Positions 19,073 through 26,703 of a stretch of DNA of 32,307 nucleotides are shown in pieces (positions within the stretch are counted from its first letter, which is position 1; every line of letters starts with the position of its first letter). Source of the stretch: Zopfochytrium polystomum (taxonomy: Eukaryota > Chytridiomycota > Chytridiomycetes > Chytridiales > Chytridiaceae); the NCBI GenBank assembly GCA_025765615.1, contig JAIVFJ010000493.1, positions 1 to 32,307 of the forward strand. Direction: 5' to 3'. The notes under the pieces are model-generated. The model did not search any database and had not been told where the DNA came from. It saw only the letters and a program-made list of their open reading frames with translations. The position numbers were made by a program, and so were the translations under genes.

Positions 19073-19584
19073 GCGTTGCTCGGGGAACGCGATCGAAGGG
19101 TTTTAGATTTGGGATAGATTCAATTTATTTCAACACATGAATATCGTGGCTCTGATAGCTCTGCCTTTGAAGATTCCATGTTTACCTCGTCACCTTCGTT
19201 ATTTCCACCCGAGCAGGCCACAGAAAACGCAAATGGTCCCATAAGAGCGATTCCAGACAGCCGCCGACACCAGTTCGCGTCTATTTCGTGCATCGAACAT
19301 GTCTCGAGATACATTGTTCATTTTTCCAGCTTCCGCTGAGCTTCCGGTGAAGCTTCCGGGTACTTTCCTTTTTTGGAAGTACTCGGATTTGTCAGAGCTG
19401 CTTGCGAGGAAAGTTGCATTTCAGAAGAGCTCGCCGCGTGTTTTATACGAACCGCCGACTCTTGCACAGCACACACCGCATACATAAAAGCAAGCGACGC
19501 CACAGAACATTCCCCCCACACACATTCCCCCGTCCTTCACGTTCCCGCCCTTCTTCCTTTTTCGAAAAGCCACAACAGCCCACA
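19073..19584. other. Intergenic between LRR2 and the dehydrogenase pair
   Basis: No gene is seen. A TATA-like CATAAAAG at 19483-19490 lies about 95 nt upstream of the dehydrogenase ATG, and the leader is rich in CA and CCCC. Confidence 0.4.
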
Positions 19585-20407
19585 ATGTCTGCAAAGCAAC
19601 AGCCCACAATGTCTGCAAAGCCCGTCATCGTCGTCGCTGGCTACGGTCCCGGCATCAGCCGCGCCGTCGCCATCCACTTTGCACAAAAGAAGGGACTGGC
19701 CGTCGCGCTCTTGGCACGGACCGAGTCGAAGCTGCTCGACGCCGAAAAAGGTACCTTGTGCTCCCTCTCGCTTACTCTCGCATCCTCCCCCAAACGGCCC
19801 CCGCGCACTTCACTAACACCCGCCACTTTGCGCAGAGCTCGCCACGCTCGGCGTCACCGCAAAAGCCTTCCCCGTGAACCTCTCCGACGTCGACGCCGTC
19901 CGGGCCACCATCGGCTCGGTCCGCGCCTCCCTCGGCCCGATCCACATCCTCTTCTGGAACGCCGCCGCGGTCGGTACGACCACCCTCCTGACCGACCCGT
20001 CCTCCCTCACCGCCGCGCAATACGCGTACAACGTGCAGTTCGCCTCGTTCATCGCCAGCGTCCACGCGTCTCTCTCCGACCTGAAATCGACCCACGTCGG
20101 CGGCCGCCACGGCGCGATCCTCGTGACCGGCGGGTTCCTGGAGGAGGTGGCGGAGGGGACGGCGAAGCTTGCCGTGGCGTGGCGGTTTTCGACGATTGTC
20201 GCGCTGAACGCGGCGAAGAGGAAGGCGGTGCAGGTGCTGAATGAGGAGCTGGCCGAGAGCGGGGTGTACGCCGGGGAGGTGACGGTGATGGGGATGGTCA
20301 AGGGGACGCCGTTTGACGACGGGACGGCGACGATTACGCCGGCGGCGGTCGCCGAGAGGTTTGAGGGGTTGTATGAGAAGAGGACGGCGGTGTTTGACGC
20401 TATTTGA
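19585..20407 (+). CDS. Short-chain dehydrogenase/reductase-like protein 1, catalytic Tyr absent
   Basis: Two exons, 19585-19750 and 19836-20407 (phase 1, donor GTACCT, acceptor GCGCAG), give 245 aa. The Rossmann cofactor site is clear: VVAGYGPGIS near the N-terminus, then LARTES after strand 2, LSDVDAV after strand 3, and FWNAA in place of the NNAG motif. The region that should hold Ser-Tyr-x3-Lys reads FSTIVALNAAKRKAVQVL, with no Tyr four residues before a Lys, so standard SDR chemistry is doubtful. A 24-nt tandem duplication at the start creates two in-frame ATGs, 19585 and 19609; the second matches the paralogue's start. It is adjacent to and in the same orientation as a close paralogue (21007). 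It could be an atypical NAD(P)-binding protein; the substrate is unknown. Confidence 0.85.
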
Positions 20408-21006
20408 GGCGCGGTGAATATGAACGCGACAGAAAATACTCGAACTAGAATCCTTTTGGTTTTGAAAGTTGGGTCCCACAAAGTCGCTTGCGGCGGTCAG
20501 AGTGCTATACAACAACTATCATTGAAACTGCGGCCCTCGTTTGTTCGAGTTCGGCTGCAGATGTCAGTGATAGATGACGTTTTTCCAACGTAGCTGGGTC
20601 CACTACCTTTTGGAAATACCTTGTCCACAACACGGCCTAAAGTTCTGTGAGATGTCAACATTTAATTTCTTGCTCGTGCTGCGCTCCTTCTTCCTGTCTC
20701 CTCCCCTGTCCCCTGTCCCCGAGTTCCGCCACACGGACATTACAAATGCTTTCTTCCGCCGCGGTCAAACAGAGATTTCCCGCCACGTTGCAGCTTCCGC
20801 CTTACGACGTCGTCCCCATTGAAGGTTTTGTCATCACTGCCACGACGCTTGCAATCGTCTTCGATGGTTTTAGTATGTTATTAATAAAAATCCGCTGCTA
20901 TTAGAAATACGACAGTATGCTGTATATAATGCTAATGCAAGTTAACACGCACGCTAATTTCTCCATCCCATCATTCGTCCTTCTTGAAATCAGCAATCAG
21001 CGCGCA
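20408..21006. other. Spacer between the two dehydrogenase paralogues
   Basis: It includes the possible small gene at 20746-20904 and an AATAAA at about 20882. Upstream of 21007 there is an AT-rich leader with a possible acceptor (AAATCAG, about 20995). Confidence 0.4.
20746..20904 (+). CDS. Possible small membrane peptide, 52 aa
   Basis: It starts MLSSAAVKQRFPATLQLPPY, a basic amphipathic start like a mitochondrial presequence, followed by a hydrophobic stretch (GFVITATTLAIVF). The first 43 codons look coding. At 20877 the sequence A|GTATGT is a perfect donor, so the frame may splice and the last codons (LLIKIRCY) may be intronic. I recognise no family; small inner-mitochondrial-membrane subunits have this layout, but no signature is visible. 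Confidence 0.3.
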   Translation: MLSSAAVKQRFPATLQLPPYDVVPIEGFVITATTLAIVFDGFSMLLIKIRCY

Positions 21007-21826
21007 ATGTCCCAAAAGCCCGTCATCGTCGTCGCCGGCTACGGCCCTGGTATCAGCCGCGCCGTCGCCATCCACTTTGCTCAAAAGAAAGACCTGGCCG
21101 TCGCTCTCTTGGCGCGAACCGAGTCGAAGCTGGTCGAAGCCGAGAAAGGTACGAAGGCTGGTCCCTTTCGTTTCCATTGATCTCGACCCTCAACTCCACC
21201 AACTCCCCCACCACCCACCACCCCCCACGTACCTTGCACTCACTTCTTACGCAGAGCTCGCCGCGCTCGGCATCACTGCAAAGGCCTTCTCGGTCGACCT
21301 CTCCGACGTCGACGCGGTCCGCGCCACCATCGCCTCCGTGCGCGAATCGCTCGGCCCTGTCCACATCCTCTTCTGGAACGCCGCCGCGGTCGGCACGACG
21401 ACGCTCCTCACAGACCCCGGCGCCCTCTCTGCCGCGCAGTACGCCTACAACGTGCAGTTCGCCTCCTTCATCGCCGGCGTCCACGGGTCGCTCTCGGACC
21501 TCAAGTCGACGCGGGTGGGCGAGCACCTCGGCGCGATCCTGGTGACCGGCGGGTTCCTGGAGGAGGTGGCGGAGGGGACGGCGAAGCTGGCCGTGGCGTG
21601 GCGGTTTTCGACGATCGTGGCTTTGAAGGCGGCGTTGCGCAAGGCGGTGCAGGTGCTGAACGAGGAGTTGGTGGAGAGCGGGGTGTACGTCGGGGAGGTG
21701 ACTGTGATGGGCGCGGTCAAGGGCACGCCGTTCGACGACGGGACGGCGACGATAGAGGCAGCCGCGGTCGCGGAGAGGTTTGAGGGGTTGTATGAGAAGA
21801 GGACGGCGGTGTTTGACGCCATCTGA
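21007..21826 (+). CDS. Short-chain dehydrogenase/reductase-like protein 2, catalytic Tyr absent
   Basis: Exons 21007-21148 and 21255-21826 give 237 aa, with the intron at the same place and phase as in the paralogue at 19585. The cofactor motif VVAGYGPGIS, FWNAA and the long shared stretch ending YEKRTAVFDAI are near-identical. The usual active-site region reads FSTIVALKAALRKAVQVL, again without the Tyr of Tyr-x3-Lys, so the loss predates the duplication. The second exon is 572 nt in both copies. It is probably an NAD(P)-binding oxidoreductase of unusual mechanism or a non-catalytic binding protein. The intron stays open in frame in this copy, so an unspliced product would also be read through. 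Confidence 0.87.
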
Positions 21827-21905
21827 GGCGAGCGTGAAACCGCAGCTCAGCAAATACATCTTTGTCATATTCGCTTTATTAAGATCAAAGGCCAAGCCCA
21901 TGCCA

Positions 21906-22458
21906 TCACCCACCCGCCGCACCCGGCTCAACCACAACCCTACACCCGGCCCGCTCCACGAGCGCCCTGGTCGCCGCCTCCACATTCTCCGCCTTGACCG
22001 CAACATAATCCGTATCATACGTTGACACCGCAAACAGCGACACGCTCGCGTCCGCGAGCGCGCCGGCGAGCCGCGACATGACGCCGGTCATTGCGAAGGG
22101 CAGCGGGCCTTCGACGCGGGTACATGCGCCAGCCGGACTCGACGGTCAGCCACGAGGCGGCGCCGGGGGCGCCGGCCGACGAGAGCGCTAGGTCGGTCGG
22201 GGCGACGATCGAGATCTCGTCGTCGGTGCGGGTGATGGAGATCATCGGGCGGGAGGAGGAGGATCCACTGCCGCCGTCCCGCCGGCTGACCGCGGGAGGG
22301 AGTGTCGCGGCAGCGAAGAGGTCTGCGAGGTACGATCGGACAGCGGCGGCGGAGGCGGTGGTGGCGGCGTCGTCGCCCTCGATGAGGGCATCCGGCGCGA
22401 TCTTGCACACGGCAAACGGCGTGGGAAGGAGCGTCAGGACCAAAGCGTCGGCGGACAT
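21906..22458 (-). CDS. ACT-domain protein (CASTOR/ACT_7-like), one frameshift
   Basis: From ATG 22458 the frame begins MSADALVLTLLPTPFAVCKI, then has ISITRTDDEISIVAP and WLTVESGWRMY. A one-base shift in a GGG run at 22118-22120 moves the match to the next frame: RVEGPLPFAMTGVMSRLAG, then SLFAVSTYDTDYVAVK and a stop at 21906. Together this is a pair of ACT-like modules of about 180 aa, as in the small bacterial and fungal ACT_7 proteins and the amino-acid-sensing half of metazoan CASTOR1. A role in small-ligand (amino acid) sensing is inferred from the family. The extra base is either a sequencing error or a recent inactivating change; both halves keep family motifs. Confidence 0.8.
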
Positions 22459-22985
22459 TGAACGAAATTGCGGAGAAATGCAAAATGCTGCGTTTTAAAT
22501 TTGGTGCTCGGATCCTCGGATAAAATGCGGAGTACACCGTCGGTGAATGATGCCCACAAAATATATATTAGTTCTTCTTCACTAACATCCTCGGGTGGAA
22601 AGGCGGAGGCGGAAATCCAATAGAATATGGCTCAGCCAAAGGGGCGGATTTTAGACCTCCGATGCCGCTGTCCGGGCCGCTTTGCGGAGCCTCGACTGCT
22701 CACCTTGGCTCCAATAATGTTTGCTCCTTCTCGTCGATGGGCGCAGGCACCGCGCCTGCTGTGTCTCGCGGCGCCAACCTCGTTTGCCTTTTCACCTCAT
22801 TTCTCTCAAGTGTTTTCAGTTTTCCGTATTGCTCAGCCCTCTGATTGACTTTGCGCTAGCGCTACACTGAGAGTCCTCACTCAGATACTGCTCTTATTAC
22901 ATTGGGGTCCCTCACGCGGCTCTCTTTCAACTTCCTATCCTTCCTACTCCGCCCCTTCCGCTGCATTGCCGCTGCAGATGAAATC
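22459..22985. other. Intergenic between the ACT gene and the secreted Pro/Arg peptide
   Basis: Divergent promoter region. An AT-rich ATATATATT lies at about 22560. No supported gene; the open frames seen are short. Confidence 0.4.
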
Positions 22986-22988
22986 CCC

Positions 22989-22996
22989 TATATATA
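22989..22996 (+). promoter_or_regulatory. TATA box of the secreted Pro/Arg-rich peptide gene
   Basis: TATATATA lies 70-77 nt upstream of the ATG at 23066, a strong TATA element followed by a CA/CT-rich leader. Confidence 0.6.
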
Positions 22997-23065
22997 CCCA
23001 CAAATCGACCCCCCTGCCATTCGACAACCCAAACTCACTCCCAAACACTCTGTCGCTTTTGAACA

Positions 23066-23570
23066 ATGCGCCAAACTATCGCTCTTCTTTGCTTCGCCGT
23101 AACGGCCATCGTCCTGGCATTCGCCGCTGCCGCCGCAAACGCCGAGGTGCTCCAACCGATGGCTGTCGTCCATTTGAGCCGCCGCAGGTAACACAGTCTG
23201 TTACGTCTCGCTTGTCTCTAACTCTCCCTCCGCTTATTGCTTCCGAACAACGCAATTACACCAGGGAACCCGTGAGGAAGCCATGTAAGAATCGACCTTT
23301 CGATTCTTATGTTCTGTTGGTTTGTTTTGCTCACCCAACACAAAAAATGCCCCGTCGTTCCCGCCGTTCCTCGACGTCTCCCCACCCCTCGTACTCCTAG
23401 CCCCGCCAAAGGGACCCGCCCGCCCGCCTCCGCCACCGCCGCAAGTTATTCGCCCGCAACCCATCCGCCCGAACCCACGCCCGCCCGCGCCCGCGCCCGC
23501 CCCCGGCGGCCACCAAGTAATCCGGCCCGTACCTATCCGTCCGGGCCAGCCGCGCCCGGCGGGGCATTAG
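23066..23570 (+). CDS. Secreted proline/arginine-rich peptide precursor (3 exons)
   Basis: Exons 23066-23187, 23265-23284 (20 nt) and 23401-23570 give 103 aa. Residues 1-26 form a signal peptide (MRQTIALLCFAVTAIVLAFA, then AAAAANA before Glu). A short segment ends in SRRREPVRK, a dibasic site of the kind cut by Kex2-type proteases. The rest is almost only Pro, Arg, Gln, Ile and Gly, with a PPPPPP run and two copies of one unit: QVIRPQPIRPNPRP and QVIRPVPIRPGQPRP. A Pro/Ala/Gly linker separates them, and the end is AGH. The unit resembles proline-rich antimicrobial peptides of insects and mammals in composition and in the IRP/PRP spacing; this is analogy, not shown homology. It has no cysteines. 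A strong TATA box lies upstream. Alternatives are a wall-associated Pro-rich protein or an adhesion peptide. Confidence 0.72.
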
Positions 23571-23638
23571 TAGCTGGATCCAACCGCAGCGAGGATGTTT
23601 TGTATCCCGAATTTTCGCTTACATTTGCCTTTTTTTTT

Positions 23639-24028
23639 TTAAAAAAATCGGAAGAGTGCATTCGAATAAAGTCTTATGCAACTTGCATGATGGAAAATGA
23701 TCAGTTGGGTGGTGGTAAGCGCGGGCAAGATCGATCGCTGAAGGATGCCACACCAGTTACAGCCTCTGCCAAGTTTTAGACAGCTACAGACAAAGTGCGT
23801 GGCGTCCCCGTTCTCCCAGAGGATGTCCGAGTCGTAAGTTAGTTGCAAGGCGTCGGTGTAGTAGCGGTCGCCCTGGGCGGCGCTGTACAAGATCCAGCTC
23901 TGTCCGTACGGGTTCGTAAAGGTGCCGCACTGGGATCCGACCTGACCGTCGCTGCAAACACTGTTGGTGTAGGAGAAAACGCCGTTGCACAGCATGAACG
24001 AGCTGAACTGGGAGAGCGCCCCGGCCAT
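23639..24028 (-). CDS. Hypothetical Cys-containing protein, about 129 aa
   Basis: ATG at 24028 lies in a strong context (GCCATGG). The product starts MAGALSQFSSFMLCNG and contains SYTNSVCSDGQVGSQCG, SWILYSAAQGDRYYTD, and a FVCSCLKLGRGCNWCG segment with clustered cysteines. The first 85 residues show coding-like codon bias. After about residue 90 the sequence looks like 3' untranslated or intronic DNA, so the true C-terminus may differ. There is no clear signal peptide from this start. The frame stays open upstream to about 24301, and the sequence there (a basic Arg-rich stretch) is not convincing. I know no family. It converges with the Pro/Arg peptide gene. Confidence 0.45.
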   Translation of the reverse strand: MAGALSQFSSFMLCNGVFSYTNSVCSDGQVGSQCGTFTNPYGQSWILYSAAQGDRYYTDALQLTYDSDILWENGDATHFVCSCLKLGRGCNWCGILQRSILPALTTTQLIIFHHASCIRLYSNALFRFF

Positions 24029-24729
24029 GGCTTGTCTGTGTTGTTTGTGTTCGTGAATGCTGGAAACTTGCGCGAAAGGCACGAGACGGGTTTGTTCTTG
24101 CACGTTTTTGTGATCAGCCCGCACATCCCGTGGATTCCAAGAGATTCGGATTTCGCGCCGGGAACACAAAAATGAAAGGGAGGAAAGACAGCGGCGCGGC
24201 CGTCGGATGTTCGGACCTACCCGCGAACCCGGCCGGGCGGCACGAAGAACATCCACGGGCAGGCTTGCATGGCACTTCGCCAATCTCAAAAATGACGTCA
24301 AGGCCTTGTTTGGCTAGCCACGATGCAAACTTCATGATTCCAATCGATCTCGACCGGTATTAATAAATCAAGTGAAACTCGGCACACACCTAGATGAAGT
24401 TTTCTGCAAAAGCTCAAGGCGGGGGCAAGTCGGGGGGACCAAAATTGGGCCTTTTACAATCAAGTTGGCACGGTGTCAAGTTCGCGTGCCAATTTGGCAT
24501 TAACTCGGCGGTGAACTGGAAACCGTGGTCTCTGGCTGCCAGAGGCTGTAGGAACATATCTTGAAAGGCCCAATGTAGAGTTTTAGCCTTGTCCGTGGCG
24601 CGCCATCTTGGAGGCCGCTACATCACCCCTCTTCCATGGTTGCAAGCTTTCCGTAAAAACTTTCACCAGTAGTAGTATTAATGTTTCATAATATTAAACC
24701 CATCACCCACAGGGACGCACGCTCGCTTT
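24029..24729. other. Intergenic between the Cys-containing frame and the PEX39-like gene
   Basis: Mixed composition, no supported gene, no clear repeat. The part near 24660-24690 would be the 3' flank of the PEX39-like gene. Confidence 0.4.
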
Positions 24730-25392
24730 TCACTCGTTCCCTCCTCCTCCTCCTCCTCCTTCGCCCTCCTCCTTCTCCCACGGCTTCCGCCTCGGCTGCA
24801 TCTGCGCGCTCGTCGCCATCTGCATCCCGTACGTCGTGTCCGGGATCGTCCGTACGCCCGGCACGGGCTCGCCGCGCGCCACCATCGCGCAGATCTCGGC
24901 AAAGCTGCGCGGGTAGGTCGGATCGCTCGACGCGGCGGCCTCTGCGGTCGCGGCTGATGCGTCGGCGTGCTGGGCCGCGGACGGCGCGGTGGTGTCGAGC
25001 GACGCTGACGGCGCGGGTGCGGTCGCGATTGCGGTTTCCACGGCAGCAAGGGGTGCGGTATGGATGGATGGATCGGTGGATGTTGGTGGCAGGGAAGTCG
25101 CGGGCGGGGCGGGCGGGGCGGCCTCGGCCGGTGCGGAGGGCTTCGCAAGGGTGGGCATGACAAACTTGCGAAAGTAAAATCGCTTTGCGTTTAGAAGCTT
25201 CGTGGCCGCTGCGTCCCCTGCGTCCTCCGCTTCCGACGATGAGGCATCGATCGACTGCGACGAGGCAGGGGTCGTCGCGGTGGCCTTTGAGAGGATGGAT
25301 CTCACGCCCGCCTGGAAAGCGGCGTCGGCGTCAAAGTCGTACGCGACAAAGGCGGGGTGGTCGTCGACGCTGAATGGTTGGGGGTTTGACAT
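24730..25392 (-). CDS. PEX39: PEX39-like peroxisomal import factor (KPWE motif)
   Basis: An intronless frame of 220 aa. The C-terminal part has the signature of the small fungal and animal family recently named PEX39 (human C6orf226, yeast Yjr012c): YPRSFAEICAMVARGEPVPG, then VRTIPDTTYG and, about 20 residues later, RRKPWEKE. The KPWE motif is the one shared with PEX13. Family members are cytosolic partners of PEX7 that help import of PTS2 cargo into peroxisomes. The N-terminal part has a conserved-looking block (FSVDDHPAFVAYDFDADAAF) and an aromatic/basic helix (AKRFYFRKFV). An Ala/Pro/Ser-rich linker joins the two blocks, and the protein ends in a Gly/Glu-rich tail (GEGGGGGGGNE). At 220 aa it is longer than the roughly 100-aa animal form. 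The identification is from motifs only. Confidence 0.7.
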   Translation of the reverse strand: MSNPQPFSVDDHPAFVAYDFDADAAFQAGVRSILSKATATTPASSQSIDASSSEAEDAGDAAATKLLNAKRFYFRKFVMPTLAKPSAPAEAAPPAPPATSLPPTSTDPSIHTAPLAAVETAIATAPAPSASLDTTAPSAAQHADASAATAEAAASSDPTYPRSFAEICAMVARGEPVPGVRTIPDTTYGMQMATSAQMQPRRKPWEKEEGEGGGGGGGNE

Positions 25393-25703
25393 GGCGTTTT
25401 CTTCACGTCCGCTCGAGTTAACTTTTCATTCTGCTGATTCAAGTACATCTTTGTAACCGCCAAATTCCATCCGGCCGATGAATTACCCAAAGGCAGGAGC
25501 CATCTACACCTGTGACAGGTGGGTTAAGAACTTGTGAGATCTCGAGCCTTCCTTGCACACCGGCATACGAGGTCCTTGCCCTTGGTAGAGATAACGATTG
25601 AGAGCAGGATGAGAGAACACGCGTCGTCGGCACAGATGAACAGTTCGTTGAGGCTCAAGGGAATGAGGCTTGAATGCATTTGGTCATGGGCCAACGACTC
25701 CTC
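25393..25703. other. Upstream region of the PEX39-like gene
   Basis: On the minus strand the frame of the neighbouring Cys-rich ORF continues through its TGA (25704-25706) as EESLAHDQMH and on to LFICADDACS and VCRCARKARD, ending at about 25535. This may be a second exon or decayed coding sequence. Confidence 0.35.
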
Positions 25704-25883
25704 TCAGTTGACGAGGCGGTTTTTGCAGACGCTGGCACTGTCTTCGACAAAGAAGAGGTTGCAGTCACCACAGTGGGGAATCTGCCAGCACTTTGGGCTT
25801 CGTCGGCAAGCGCGCATTCCGCAGCCTCGGCTGCGACGCAACTCATAAACTTTGTTGCTTTGTTGACACAATCTGGAATTCAT
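25704..25883 (-). CDS. Cys-rich 59-aa frame, possibly a gene remnant
   Basis: ATG at 25883 reads MNSRLCQQSNKVYELRRSRG and has Cys pairs in CWQIPHCGDCNLFF and SASVCKNR before TGA. The same frame continues after the stop with more Cys pairs (see 25393-25703), as if one stop interrupted a zinc-binding protein. The MITE-like left end at 25904 begins about 20 nt upstream, so the 5' part of the original gene may have been displaced. On the far side, minus-strand 26160-26350 reads RYKAYIDTPYQVSTMK, also protein-like. I know no family. Confidence 0.3.
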   Translation of the reverse strand: MNSRLCQQSNKVYELRRSRGCGMRACRRSPKCWQIPHCGDCNLFFVEDSASVCKNRLVN

Positions 25884-25903
25884 TTTCTTCGGTTAGTGGT
25901 GAT

Positions 25904-25975
25904 TACAGTGAATTTCATATTCCTTGAGATTTTTGGGCTGAAAAAAATGTTTCGGAGGGACCAAAAAAAAGTTTC
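25904..25975. repeat. Second copy of the MITE left end
   Basis: It matches the first ~75 bp of the element at 26452: TACAGTGAATTT, CCTTGAGATTTT, an A run and GGACCAAAAAAA in the same order. No matching right end is visible before 26452. Confidence 0.6.
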
Positions 25976-26451
25976 GATTGGGGCAGAGGGTGTATTCTTG
26001 GGTGCCGTTCTGGGAGGATGAGAGGATGGGCCGTTTGAAAAGAAAGGGGTTCGGAAAAGGGAAAAATAGGGGGGGGGGAAGAGAAGTTTCGAGGACATTG
26101 GCCTGACGAACGACATCGCTCGCAAACAACCAGCAAGGCATACCACATTGAGTTCGCGTCAAAGAACCGGCGACAGAACCATCATCATGACACCCGCCGC
26201 CAGGTCCTGGTACAGCTTCATCGTCGACACCTGGTACGGCGTGTCGATGTACGCCTTGTACCTTCCATCGCTCGAATGGCCGGCGCCCTTTGAGGGATTT
26301 CGAGCACGAAAGTGCAAAGAGCCTCCTCTCTCTGCGACGCGAGACTGCTGCACTTGATGTTAGCACGAGACGTAGCCCTCCTGGCAGCAGCAGCCTCAGT
26401 GACGCCGTCTACGTCACATGTCCTTTACGTGGATGACCTCAAATTTTGCTT
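25976..26451. other. Region between the two MITE-type ends
   Basis: It contains a G10 run (about 26071-26080) and short protein-like fragments on the minus strand (for example KAYIDTPYQVSTMKLYQD at about 26190-26250) without a complete gene. It could be the remains of one gene split by element insertion. Confidence 0.3.
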
Positions 26452-26636
26452 TACTGTGAATTTAAAATACCTTGAGATTTTGGGGCCGAAAAAAAAAGTA
26501 TTGGGAGGACCAAAAAAAGGGGTGGTCTGTCTCCATTTCGGGGTGGTCTGTCTCCAACAGTAAAAAGTTTTTTTTGCCCTCCACCAAACTTTTTTTTTGC
26601 TGCCTCAAAATCTCAAGGTATATGAAATTGACAGTA
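26452..26636. mobile_element. MITE-like element with about 37-bp terminal inverted repeats
   Basis: The left end (TACTGTGAATTT, CCTTGAGATTTT, GGGGCCG) and the reverse complement of the right end (TACTGTCAATTT, CCTTGAGATTTT, GAGGCAG) match over about 37 bp. It has no coding capacity (185 bp). Each end begins with TA, so a TA target duplication of the Tc1/mariner kind fits. The interior has A runs on the left, T runs on the right and a 17-bp direct repeat (GGGGTGGTCTGTCTCCA) at 26519 and 26540. It lies just downstream of the F-box/ankyrin-like gene's stop. Confidence 0.75.
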
Positions 26637-26703
26637 ATTTCCCTTTTCTCTCAGAAATGTTTATTGAGCAGCTAAGTTCTGGAACAGCAACATCAGAAAA
26701 ACT

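Noticed and set aside
19772..20515. Minus-strand frames of more than 220 codons opposite dehydrogenase 1 (and 21053-22033 opposite copy 2)
   Set aside because: They are shadows of GC-rich codons; the plus strand holds the Rossmann motifs and a shared intron.
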